NCBI GenBank assembly: GCA_015056865.1
Contig: SVFM01000007.1
Span: 35,874-99,873 of the forward strand
Direction: 5' to 3'
DNA length: 64,000 nucleotides
Origin: Lachnospiraceae bacterium
GTDB taxonomy: Bacteria; Bacillota; Clostridia; Lachnospirales; Lachnospiraceae
Positions 1 to 8,519 of this stretch are shown piece after piece. Made by a program: the position numbers and the translations under genes. The notes beneath the pieces are model-generated. The model worked only from the letters and a program-made list of their open reading frames with translations, did no database searches and had not been told where the DNA came from. Each line of letters starts with the position of its first letter. The stretch's first letter is position 1.

Positions 1-959
1 AGGAAAAGATAAGACATTTTGATATTTATATTGAAAATTATATTTTTGGCTTTCACGTATTGACGGATGTGATGAAAGCTAAAGACATCTCTGACATCAA
101 GGTTTTGGCTTGGAACAATGTACGGATCAAACAGTTGGGCAAAAGAAAGGGAACTCGCATTTCTTTTTGGTCCGCAGAGGATTTCAGAGGGTTCGTGGAA
201 ATGATCGCGGTCAAGAATGGTGTGAATACCGGCAAGGCAAATGCGATCCAGACTTTTACAGACAAGGACAGTAGCGAAGAGTTCATTTATCGTTTTGACA
301 TCTCTATGGGTTCCATCAATAGCACTGGCGAACCCTATCTTCATATCAGAAAAATACCCAAGGAAAAGAAAACAGTGAAGGACCTTATTGCCATGCAAAT
401 GATGGATGGAAAACTGGCAGAATATCTGTGCCGCAGACGCAAAGAAGGGTACCTGATCATATGTGGCAAAAACGGATCCGGTAAGACCTATCTTCTGAAT
501 GCGTTGCTGGATGAAATTCCGGATGAGGAGTCTGTACTGGTGGTTCAGGAGAATGAGGAATTATTCAGTAGTAGGCATCCGGATATGATGTTTCAGCACA
601 TAGAGGTTCGCTATGGGCTAAAGGAGTTGGTGATAAACGGCTTGCTTATGGATATTGACCATATGATCATTGGTGAGATAAAGGGAGAGGAAGCCCTGTA
701 TTTTATCAGTGCCGCATTGTCCGGTTGTACCGGGATGACGACGATCCACAGCGCGGATGCGGCAGGCGCGTTGGATAAGCTGGCGGATTATTGCAAGTGG
801 GCAAGTGACTACAGCAGGGAAGAAATCTTCAAGATGTTGTCTTGTGTAAAAACTTTGGTGTTTGTAAAAGATTTTCAGATCAAAGAAATTGTGGAAAATC
901 ACGGAGAGAACAGACTGGAGCTGGTTTATGACAAAGTGAAAGGAGTGAATCAATTGTGA
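1..959 (+). CDS. CpaF/TadA-type pilus assembly ATPase, 5' end outside the window
   Basis: This is the secretion ATPase that powers a Tad/Flp-type pilus at the cytoplasmic face of the membrane. The reading frame is open from base 3, before the first possible start codon, and the in-window start encodes IFGFHVLTDVM, which resembles the N-terminal domain of CpaF, so the true start lies upstream. The Walker A motif GKNGSGKT is at 464-487. A Walker B-like stretch (DHMIIGEIKGEEAL) and a TTIHS segment typical of this family follow. The last codons overlap the GTG start of the next gene, which suggests translational coupling. Similarity to VirB11/GspE ATPases is expected, but the following TadB/TadC, pilin and CpaB genes identify the Tad class. 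Confidence 0.88.
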   Translation, partial: EKIRHFDIYIENYIFGFHVLTDVMKAKDISDIKVLAWNNVRIKQLGKRKGTRISFWSAEDFRGFVEMIAVKNGVNTGKANAIQTFTDKDSSEEFIYRFDISMGSINSTGEPYLHIRKIPKEKKTVKDLIAMQMMDGKLAEYLCRRRKEGYLIICGKNGSGKTYLLNALLDEIPDEESVLVVQENEELFSSRHPDMMFQHIEVRYGLKELVINGLLMDIDHMIIGEIKGEEALYFISAALSGCTGMTTIHSADAAGALDKLADYCKWASDYSREEIFKMLSCVKTLVFVKDFQIKEIVENHGENRLELVYDKVKGVNQL

Positions 960-1882
960 AAATAGTGCTTTTTATACTTTTGGCTGTGGGAATGTACTTT
1001 CTGGTCAGAGCAGTTCGTGACTATGAGCCGGCGGGCAAGATACGTGAAAAAATCGATGAGCTGTACCGGCGACGTCTCTTGAATACAGAGTTGGAAAAGA
1101 GAGGGGTGCTTGAAAAATATTTGGACAGGCTGGAGGAACATCTGTTGCAGGCCGGAGTAAAAAGTTTTTCTCCCAAGCTGAGTGTTGAATTTTACTTTTT
1201 ATTCAATGTAGTGGAATTTACTTTGATATTTTGTCTGTCCGGAGAGGGCATTTTGGTGCCCCTTTTAAAGGCCGGTGCAGCCATATATATGAACAAAATG
1301 ATTCTTGATATTTTGCGTTACCGCAGGAGAAAGGTGGTAGAAAAGCATTTATTGGCATTTTTGAATCTGGTCAGTGACTATTCCCTTTCGGAGAGTGAAA
1401 TCACCACTATCTTCTTTCGGTGCGGTCAGTTAATGCCGAGGGTTTTGAGGGAAGCATTGACAAAGTGCCATTTAAGTGCCGCCAATAGTGGTAATTCTGA
1501 GAAAGCTTTATGTGAGCTGCGCAGAAGCGTTGACCACTTTCTCTTTCAGGAAATCATATTGCTTTTGGAGGTGTGCAGCCTGGGAGACAGTGATTACCGG
1601 AAAGTGATCAATGGATGCAGAGGCATGGTAAGCCGTTATTTAAAAGAGGAAAAGGAGAAGGTTTCTGTGGTGCGCAGTCTGGTGATCGAAGCCCTCCTGA
1701 TGACAGGGGTGGCAGTATATGGTATCAGTACCATGCTGAAAGAGTTTGGGGGTAATACCGGATCCGGGAATGGTATGGTGGATTTCTTTTTTCATAGTGG
1801 AGCCGGACAAATTTGCCTGATCATATATCTCCTTCTTTGTTTTGCCATGCTTCAGGCAATTCTTAAATTCGCGAAAAGGTAG
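956..1882 (+). CDS. TadB-like pilus inner-membrane platform protein
   Basis: A 308-residue membrane protein of the T2SSF/TadB class, which forms the membrane platform on which the CpaF ATPase acts. It starts at a GTG inside the stop of the ATPase gene (four-base overlap). Hydrophobic segments are seen at the N-terminus (residues 1-18), around residues 75-110 and twice near the C-terminus, with a charged cytoplasmic region between, as in TadB/TadC proteins. Sequence conservation is low and the identification leans on topology and on its place between cpaF and a second similar protein. Confidence 0.72.
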   Translation: MKIVLFILLAVGMYFLVRAVRDYEPAGKIREKIDELYRRRLLNTELEKRGVLEKYLDRLEEHLLQAGVKSFSPKLSVEFYFLFNVVEFTLIFCLSGEGILVPLLKAGAAIYMNKMILDILRYRRRKVVEKHLLAFLNLVSDYSLSESEITTIFFRCGQLMPRVLREALTKCHLSAANSGNSEKALCELRRSVDHFLFQEIILLLEVCSLGDSDYRKVINGCRGMVSRYLKEEKEKVSVVRSLVIEALLMTGVAVYGISTMLKEFGGNTGSGNGMVDFFFHSGAGQICLIIYLLLCFAMLQAILKFAKR

Positions 1883-1891
1883 GTAAGGGGC

Positions 1892-2746
1892 ATGGAAAAA
1901 ATGTTTCAAATGTTGGATGCAACCCGAATGCACATATTGGTTGTGGGTGCGGCCCTGGTGTTTTGCCTTTTTGCCGGACTGGGATTTGGTTTGCTTTATC
2001 GCAAAGGAAGGCTTTGGAAGGAAATTTGCCGGACCATAGAAGCTTCTTTCAGGGATGGGAGCAGACCGGGATATCAGAAACTGCACAGGTGGCTGAAAGC
2101 TGTGGGCGCAGAGTATGTGGTAAAGGGATTTGAAGATCCTCTTCGATTTCTTACCATAAACGCAATACTTGTGATCACAAGCGTAATCGTATTTGGGATA
2201 TTATCCAATTTTTTTGTGGGGATTGTGGTTGCAACGGCATTGGTTGCCACAGAGATTTTTATGTTGGTGGTAATTGATAAGAAAAGTAACCGGGATATGC
2301 TGGATGATATTTCATTTTTGTATGATGCAACTGCTATCCAGTTGTCCTGTAACATTTATGTGATCCGGGCTGTTTCCAATTGCTTGATCTATATCCGGAC
2401 CAAAAGATTAAAGGAGGCATTGATGGAGCTATGCGGTAATCTGGCCCTGGGTGGTGACGTAGGAGAGGCAACAAGAGATCTTAGCGAAAAGTTTCATAAT
2501 GAATATCTGGATACTTTTTGCAATGTGATTGTGCAGATCACAACAGAAACCGGTCAGGTGGGGAAGTTGATCGATGATATGTCGCAACAATTATTAATAC
2601 TTAAGGAAACGGATTTTGCCGGTAGGAAAAAATCCACGGAAAACAAACTGCAATGTTGTATCATAGGAATTTTTATTACATTTACAGGGCTTATTTTTTA
2701 TCTTTGCATTGTCAGTATGTCTGGTAGCGCAAACACACTGTTTTAG
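1892..2746 (+). CDS. TadC-like pilus inner-membrane platform protein
   Basis: A 284-residue membrane protein with hydrophobic segments near residues 14-36, two around 85-125, and one at the C-terminus. The cytoplasmic part contains a T2SSF-like helical segment (about residues 140-240). It starts nine bases after the TadB-like gene, and the two probably form a heteromeric platform for pilus extrusion. The order ATPase, TadB, TadC, pilin is the standard Tad order. Confidence 0.72.
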   Translation: MEKMFQMLDATRMHILVVGAALVFCLFAGLGFGLLYRKGRLWKEICRTIEASFRDGSRPGYQKLHRWLKAVGAEYVVKGFEDPLRFLTINAILVITSVIVFGILSNFFVGIVVATALVATEIFMLVVIDKKSNRDMLDDISFLYDATAIQLSCNIYVIRAVSNCLIYIRTKRLKEALMELCGNLALGGDVGEATRDLSEKFHNEYLDTFCNVIVQITTETGQVGKLIDDMSQQLLILKETDFAGRKKSTENKLQCCIIGIFITFTGLIFYLCIVSMSGSANTLF

Positions 2747-2801
2747 CGGTATAAGAGGTAAAAACCTTTTATATAGAAAAAATTTAAGGAGGTTCTCGAA
2801 T

Positions 2802-3035
2802 ATGAGAAACAAAGTGAATGCTCTTGTGACCAGAGCAAAGAATATGGTCATGATAGGAATGGACAGAAAGGATGCAGGTATCGAAACCCTCATGGTGATT
2901 GCGCTGGTGTGTGTGGTGGCAGTGGCGCTGACGGCCTTGTTCCGGACAGAAGCAGGTACCATGATCGGTAACATTTTTGAGACTATGAATACCAATATCA
3001 ACGACACTCTGTTCAAAGAATTCGGCACAGTCTAA
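2802..3035 (+). CDS. Flp-like major pilin candidate
   Basis: A 77-residue protein with a basic N-terminus, the motif RKDAG at residues 22-26, a hydrophobic helix at about 27-48 and a short polar tail, the layout of a Flp pilin. The start at 2802 is chosen because a strong AAGGAGG (about 2786-2792) precedes it. An in-frame start at 2709 would overlap the TadC-like gene and lacks such a site. The glutamate sits two residues after the glycine (G26, E28) rather than five as in classical Flp pilins, so processing may differ. Two downstream proteins carry the same RKD[AK]G motif before their membrane helix. Confidence 0.7.
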   Translation: MRNKVNALVTRAKNMVMIGMDRKDAGIETLMVIALVCVVAVALTALFRTEAGTMIGNIFETMNTNINDTLFKEFGTV

Positions 3036-3105
3036 GCCGGATAAATCAGAAAAGGAGCAGGGCACAGGTTCCTGCTCCTTTTGCAAATTAAAGGAAAGAT
3101 GAGGG

Positions 3106-3519
3106 ATGGAAGTGTTTAGAAAGGACAAAGGGATTCTGGAACAATTTCTTCCTGCAATCGTGGTGATCCTGTTGTTGGCAGTGCTTTGGACGGGTTCCAT
3201 GGTCGCCGCTTCAAACATTGACAGAAGCACAGATATTCATCATGTGGCCAGAACCTATTTGCTGCGAATGGAAACGGATGGGTATCTGACGAAGCAAAAC
3301 AGATATTTGCTTGAGGAAGAATTGGAGGCACTGGGTGTGACGGATGTTGATCTAAAGGGAACCAGCTTTGAAGATGTTGGTTATGGAAATAAAGTTGAAT
3401 TGGTTATCCGAGGCATAGCAAACCTGAAAGATGTAAGCTTTAAGGGCTTTGGATCGCCGATGATGACAAAGCGGCAGGCGGAAGTGACAATACGTAAAGT
3501 GTCTATTGCAAAAAATTAG
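3106..3519 (+). CDS. Small pilus-associated membrane protein (minor pilin candidate)
   Basis: A 137-residue protein with RKDKG at residues 5-9, a membrane helix at about 14-36 and an extracytoplasmic domain of about 100 residues. It resembles the small DUF4320-type proteins of Firmicutes Tad loci, but I recognise the architecture rather than the sequence. It lies 70 bases after the pilin gene and overlaps or abuts the TadE-like gene. A minor pilin or pseudopilin role is inferred from the shared pre-helix motif and the operon. Confidence 0.55.
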   Translation: MEVFRKDKGILEQFLPAIVVILLLAVLWTGSMVAASNIDRSTDIHHVARTYLLRMETDGYLTKQNRYLLEEELEALGVTDVDLKGTSFEDVGYGNKVELVIRGIANLKDVSFKGFGSPMMTKRQAEVTIRKVSIAKN

Positions 3520-3523
3520 GAAT

Positions 3524-4102
3524 ATGAAGAGAAGAATGAAGAGAAAGGATGCAGGTACTATATTTAATCCTGTGATGTTTCTGGTGCTTTTGATGCTGAG
3601 CGCGCAGCTGCTGATAATGTTCGTGGAGTATAGACGTGTCGCTTGGTTATCCGGCGTTGTGACAAATGTCATGACGGATGCTCTTTTGGGCGCGGGTACA
3701 TTAAATGAGTACGAAGTATATCACTATGGCAGGACAGGAGAATTGGAGATTTTGTATCCGGAAGAGAAATATCATATTTTTCAGGATATTTTGTGTGAAG
3801 AATTGAGACTGATGCCTGATATGGGGGTGACAGATAACAGCGTGGCACTGATAAAAGATGGGGTTAAAATAAAAGACTTTAAGATATACAGTGTTCAGGG
3901 TTCGGATATTACAGTCTATGACTTTGATGAAAGGGCTGACTATACAGTCCATAGGATGGAAAATATGACAGGAGTCTTTGCGTCAGAAAACGGTGAGGTC
4001 ATAGAAGATACCGCATTGGTGGCTGAAATAGGATTTACCGTAGAGTTTTTGGGAATGCCGGTGGAAGTGTGTAAATATCACATGGTTGATTTGGGAAGCT
4101 GA
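3524..4102 (+). CDS. TadE-like minor pilin
   Basis: About 192 residues: a basic N-terminus, RKDAG at residues 7-11, a hydrophobic helix (about 14-34) and an exposed C-terminal domain. This is the layout of TadE/TadF pseudopilins. The start is uncertain: ATG 3524, ATG 3536 and a TTG at 3506 overlapping the previous gene are all possible and none has a strong ribosome site. Its RKDAG motif is identical to that of the Flp-like protein at 2802, suggesting the same prepilin peptidase processes both. Confidence 0.6.
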   Translation: MKRRMKRKDAGTIFNPVMFLVLLMLSAQLLIMFVEYRRVAWLSGVVTNVMTDALLGAGTLNEYEVYHYGRTGELEILYPEEKYHIFQDILCEELRLMPDMGVTDNSVALIKDGVKIKDFKIYSVQGSDITVYDFDERADYTVHRMENMTGVFASENGEVIEDTALVAEIGFTVEFLGMPVEVCKYHMVDLGS

Positions 4103-4115
4103 TGGAGGAAAATGA

Positions 4116-4763
4116 ATGCAAGAAAAGAAAGGAAAAATGAATAAGGTATGGCCTGTTGTCTTATGTCTGCTTTTGGCCGGAGGTGTGTTTGTGTTTTTGC
4201 TGAAGGTGGAAAAAAGGCAGCTTGCTCCGTATGAAAAATGTAAAGTGGTAGTGGCGGTTACCCAGGTCGCAGCAAAAACGGAAATAACCGGAGATAATTT
4301 GACCAAGTTTTTTGCGGTGGAAGAAAGATATTTGTCTGACACCCCGCAAGCGGCCTATCTGAAAGCGGAAGATTTGGTGGGACAGTATGTCTTAACCGGT
4401 ATCGATGAGGGAAGTGTGGTCACAAAAAGTATGTTGGGAGCGCTGGACGAGGATCGCACAGATACAGTGCTTTTGAGTGTTAATATGGAAAACCTGGAAC
4501 ACAGCGTGGCAGGTACTTTGAGAGTAGGTGATCGGATTGATATCTATACTGTTATGTTGGATGAGGAAAAAGAGCCAATAGTGGAAAAAGTGTTGGGCAA
4601 CGTGACTATCGAAAGAAGTTATACCGGTGCAGGGGCACCCATTTTGAAAGAGGATGATAGTTCTATTGCAAAGTATATCACAATCGCTGTTCACAAACAT
4701 GAGGTGGAAACTTTTTACCGTGCATTGGAAAATCGGAGGATTGAGATTGTAAAACATCTATGA
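4116..4763 (+). CDS. CpaB/RcpC-like pilus assembly protein with SAF domain
   Basis: A 215-residue protein with an N-terminal membrane anchor (about residues 12-30) followed by an SAF domain. The visible features are VVVAVTQVAAKTEITGDNL, then VGQYVLTGIDEGSVVTKSML, then a VGDRIDIYTV segment as in CpaB. In Gram-negatives this protein helps seat the secretin. Here no secretin is visible, so its role is probably in the periplasm-like space or wall. TGGAGGAA lies a few bases before the ATG. The stop overlaps the next start as ATGA. Confidence 0.78.
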   Translation: MQEKKGKMNKVWPVVLCLLLAGGVFVFLLKVEKRQLAPYEKCKVVVAVTQVAAKTEITGDNLTKFFAVEERYLSDTPQAAYLKAEDLVGQYVLTGIDEGSVVTKSMLGALDEDRTDTVLLSVNMENLEHSVAGTLRVGDRIDIYTVMLDEEKEPIVEKVLGNVTIERSYTGAGAPILKEDDSSIAKYITIAVHKHEVETFYRALENRRIEIVKHL

Positions 4764-7700
4764 AGAAAATATTAGTTAAACTTATGTATATATATGTTTT
4801 TTGTATGTTTTTCACACCGTTAAGGGTGGATGCTGCTTCTGTAACAAGGGATATGAATCAATATCAAAATGTAACGTTGAGCCCGGATGGCTCAGAAAGA
4901 GCCTGGACTACAGATTTGGGAGATAAAACAAATGAATGTCTGCCCTATGGATACACCGTTAATATAAATTCTCAGGCTGCCGGGCAAGAGCTGAAGGAAG
5001 GAGAACATTATTATAAAACCAAAGCTGTGGGCAGTGTAACTATTGGCAAATGGGTCGTAAAGCAATCTCCTGGGCAATGTGTTCATGATACGGTGGTAAA
5101 AGATACGTTTGCCGGATTTCACTACCAAAATGAAATTTGCAGAGCATATTACAACAATGGATGGCTTGCTTATTGTGCAGATTGTGGAGAGGAAGTTGCC
5201 CAGATGATCATTTATGGGAGGGAGGCAACTGTCAGTCAGATCACATCTATGCTGGCGTCTTCTATATATGTGTATCTTTGCCCTCATTGTAATCATTTGG
5301 AGCAGGGAATGGAGTATCAGCATATGTGTAAGGCGATTTCAAGTAACAGATACAGAATAACTTACAGGGCCAATGCACCGGAAGGTTCTAATGTGGCGGG
5401 ATATATGGCGCCTACGTTGCACATGTATAATAATAGTGATGCATATAACGGGAAGCCTTCATCAGTGGAGGGATATACAGATACGGCTCTCAGGAAAAAC
5501 AGTTATACATGTGAGGGGTATGTTTTTACTGGGTGGAATACCGCTTCGGATGGCAGCGGCAATCTTTTGAGAGATGAGCAGGCAGTGATAAATTTAACAT
5601 CTCAAGACGATGGGGTGGTAGAATTATATGCCCAGTGGGTAAAAGCAGAAAGTTTGTTGCAGATAGATGCAGCAGGCGGTACTTATAGCGGGAAAAAAGT
5701 TTATGAGAGGAAACAAAGCTATGGGACCAGCTATAAGATTGACAGCAGCCTTGTTGTGCCACCCTCCGGTTACGAAGTCCGCTTTGTAACAAATGGTGGG
5801 GAGGAGATTGATCCGATCACCACCACAAAAGATTTTTCTCATTGGGAGATCCAGTCTGGGTTTGTAGGAGAATTTAAGGATGATATTTATAAATTTACCG
5901 GTGAGGATGGGACGGTTGACAGGATACAGGCAAAATATTTGAATCATAAATTTGCACTTCCTGAGTGCAGGGCAGAAAATTTATCCTTGGTGGGATGGTA
6001 TGATAATCCTGAACTGGATGAATCCGGGTTTATGGGGAAACCGGGAGAGGAAGTGACGGTAGACAAAAATACAGTGCTCTATGCAAAGTGGTCTGCACTT
6101 ACTTTGTGGGCATATGACAATTACGAATCTTATGGGGGTGTGGGAGCAGTTGATCTAACTTGGAGTCAAAAGGATGGAAGGAGTAAGTATTACAAACTTT
6201 ATCAGTCTGCTGATAAAGAGAATTGGAAGGAGATCTTTTCAGGAGACGATGTTTGTAGTAGTGTCAGTATTTCATTGACTTATGATGCAAGCTGCCAAGG
6301 CGCAACTTATGAGGTTCCGTATACAGGTAATTATGTGTTGACTGCGTATGGAGCAAAGGGTGGTGATTACAGCAGTGATTATGTTGGTGGCAGAGGAAGT
6401 GGTGTAACGGCTGTCTATTGGTTGCAACAGGGTGATGTGCTGACGGTATATCCGGGGACAGAAGGAAACGGATTGGCGGGTGGCACAAATGGAAACGGAG
6501 CAGATGGCGGAACTTCTGACAGTGATCTTGGCTGTGGGGGCGGGGCTGCCACAGAGATTTATTTGACCAGAGACGGGACAAGGACGCTTCTATTGATAGC
6601 CGGCGGTGGGGGCGGTGCCAATGCCTATGCTTCCGGCGGAGACGGCGGGAGTAATGGTGGAAATGGACTGGATAGGAGAGGCGTTGACGGAGTGGGTGCC
6701 GGAGGTGGCGGCGCAGTGGGTGGTATGAATGGAACGTTTGCATATCATAAGCATACTACGGAAGACTGTGGTTATCATGTGCATGACGGTAGTGCCGTGA
6801 AAAGAGGAACTTGTTATCCTACCAGAGAGATAGTGGGATATGATGAAGAAATAAGGAATGGAGGATATTGCCTTACCTGTGGTGATACTGTATGGCAAGG
6901 ACATGGGTACCTTGGGTGGCATGAGGATCAAGGACATGAGGTCGAATGGGAAGAATTGTCATTTGGATCCACACCTATTTATGGTAATTATATATTTGAT
7001 TGCCCTTATGATATAGGCCGGAATACAGTTGGGTATTTGTGCGGACTGACAGAAACCACAATCAGTGTAGCTTCTGCATCCTATGGAGGCAGTAGTTATG
7101 CATCATCCGGATTTGGGGGTAAGAATATTCAAGTGGAAAGTGGGATCAATTGCGGACCCGGAAAGGTGGTGATTACAAGCCAAGATATAGGGTATACAGA
7201 ACTGACAAAATTGGAGGATGTGCCGGCGAAAGATCAAGAGGCTCCGGGAGTGATCACAGAATACCAAAAAACCGTGATAGATGAAAAACGGTGTCGGATT
7301 ACTGTGGCCGAACCGATGGATTACGGTACATTGTATTATCACATGGTTGAGAGCTACGAAAGTGAAACGATGGAGAAACTTTTGAGATCCAATATAACTG
7401 AAAATACATTGGTAAGCGGAGTGGCGGGATATCGGTATTATACAGATGATGATCCGGACGGAACAGTAACCGCCATGCATTTCTGGATGACGGACAATAC
7501 TTTGGATATGGAAATGGAAAATAAATATCTCCATATTGCAGCAGTAGATGTGGCAGGAAACATAGGGCCTACGACGCACATTCAGGTGGATTTCTTGGAG
7601 TTTGCGTTGGAGGCAGAACTCCGAAGAAGCAGATATCCTTATGATGGGGACTTTAAGGCGGGGGATGGTGCCGTTGTCACGGTTACAACATGGGGGTATG

Positions 7701-7969
7701 CAGATAAGGTAATCATTGCATTTCCGGATGAATTGACGGCTTTAAATCCGAGGCTTGGCAAAGAATATATTTATGAGCTGCCAGACGCGACAAAAACAGA
7801 AACATATGAATTTAATGTTCCCTTGGATGCCATCGGGGGTGACTATATACTGAATGTGACGGCGTGGAGGAATGAAAGAAAGCTGGAGAAAGATTTAGTG
7901 TTGTCAGTATTGACAGATGAAAGCATTGTAGAGGAGTTCAGAACCAGGATCAGGGACAATGGAGTGTAA
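4760..7969 (+). CDS. Large secreted glycine-rich protein with InlB-type repeats, putative pilus-linked adhesin
   Basis: A 1069-residue exported protein. Residues 1-25 form a signal peptide ending near VDAAS. Two CxxC pairs (C139-C142 and C174-C177) look like an exported zinc ribbon. Listeria-Bacteroides/InlB B-type repeats follow (about residues 195-295 and 330-445, each ending in a YAQW/YAKW motif). A glycine-rich domain from about 512 to 655, with GGGGGA and GGDGG runs, resembles the eukaryote-like Gly-rich (ALK/LTK-type) domain. A His/Cys-rich stretch with C704-L-T-C707 comes next. The C-terminal third looks like Ig-like modules. No LPXTG-like motif or C-terminal helix is visible. Translational coupling to cpaB and position before the prepilin peptidase suggest a secreted or pilus-tip adhesin. 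That role is inference. Confidence 0.6.
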   Translation: MKKILVKLMYIYVFCMFFTPLRVDAASVTRDMNQYQNVTLSPDGSERAWTTDLGDKTNECLPYGYTVNINSQAAGQELKEGEHYYKTKAVGSVTIGKWVVKQSPGQCVHDTVVKDTFAGFHYQNEICRAYYNNGWLAYCADCGEEVAQMIIYGREATVSQITSMLASSIYVYLCPHCNHLEQGMEYQHMCKAISSNRYRITYRANAPEGSNVAGYMAPTLHMYNNSDAYNGKPSSVEGYTDTALRKNSYTCEGYVFTGWNTASDGSGNLLRDEQAVINLTSQDDGVVELYAQWVKAESLLQIDAAGGTYSGKKVYERKQSYGTSYKIDSSLVVPPSGYEVRFVTNGGEEIDPITTTKDFSHWEIQSGFVGEFKDDIYKFTGEDGTVDRIQAKYLNHKFALPECRAENLSLVGWYDNPELDESGFMGKPGEEVTVDKNTVLYAKWSALTLWAYDNYESYGGVGAVDLTWSQKDGRSKYYKLYQSADKENWKEIFSGDDVCSSVSISLTYDASCQGATYEVPYTGNYVLTAYGAKGGDYSSDYVGGRGSGVTAVYWLQQGDVLTVYPGTEGNGLAGGTNGNGADGGTSDSDLGCGGGAATEIYLTRDGTRTLLLIAGGGGGANAYASGGDGGSNGGNGLDRRGVDGVGAGGGGAVGGMNGTFAYHKHTTEDCGYHVHDGSAVKRGTCYPTREIVGYDEEIRNGGYCLTCGDTVWQGHGYLGWHEDQGHEVEWEELSFGSTPIYGNYIFDCPYDIGRNTVGYLCGLTETTISVASASYGGSSYASSGFGGKNIQVESGINCGPGKVVITSQDIGYTELTKLEDVPAKDQEAPGVITEYQKTVIDEKRCRITVAEPMDYGTLYYHMVESYESETMEKLLRSNITENTLVSGVAGYRYYTDDDPDGTVTAMHFWMTDNTLDMEMENKYLHIAAVDVAGNIGPTTHIQVDFLEFALEAELRRSRYPYDGDFKAGDGAVVTVTTWGYADKVIIAFPDELTALNPRLGKEYIYELPDATKTETYEFNVPLDAIGGDYILNVTAWRNERKLEKDLVLSVLTDESIVEEFRTRIRDNGV

Positions 7970-8474
7970 TGTGAGAGGACTTGTTTTTTTGATAAATATA
8001 ATGGCAGTCACGGTTTATTTGGCTGTGACTGCCATAGAAGACGGTCGATCCTGCGAAGTGACAAGATGGAAACACTTGATTGGTTTTGTGCCTGCAGTTT
8101 CAAGTTTTGTCATAAATGTAAAAAAGCATTCTTTCATGGACATGGGGATTGTTCTTGCTTTTGCGATTCTCTTCGTGGTAATTGGGTATGCAGGAATATA
8201 TGGTGTGGCAGATGGCTTTGTGTTTGCCAACCTGTCATTGCTGTTTGGAGGGATTGGAGGAACAGTAGGCATTGGCGCGGTAATACTGATCGCGGTAATC
8301 GCAGCATTTTCTGCCTTCTTTTGCCATATCGTAAAATGTATAATGCAAAAGAAAAAAATATTTCAAAATGCTGCAGGGGCATTTATTCCTCATATTTTAT
8401 TCGGTTATGTGGTATTAACACTGGGGCTGATTGCGTATGGATTTTTTGTTTATTTTGTGTATAATTATGATTAG
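7959..8474 (+). CDS. TadV/CpaA-like prepilin peptidase (A24 family), diverged
   Basis: A 171-residue polytopic membrane protein of about six hydrophobic segments, the size of TadV. The two aspartates expected of A24 aspartyl peptidases are visible as EDGRSCEVTRWKH (matching the family's D-x-R-x-R-I-P-N region) and GVADGFV (matching GxGDxK). It would remove the leader from the pilins at 2802-4102. The start is uncertain: ATG 7959 overlaps the previous gene by 11 bases, while a GTG at 7971 has GGAG six bases upstream. Confidence 0.68.
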   Translation: MECNVRGLVFLINIMAVTVYLAVTAIEDGRSCEVTRWKHLIGFVPAVSSFVINVKKHSFMDMGIVLAFAILFVVIGYAGIYGVADGFVFANLSLLFGGIGGTVGIGAVILIAVIAAFSAFFCHIVKCIMQKKKIFQNAAGAFIPHILFGYVVLTLGLIAYGFFVYFVYNYD

Positions 8475-8519
8475 AATGTTTTGTCCAAGATGATGCTGAG
8501 ATAAGAGGGGGAGAAGGTA

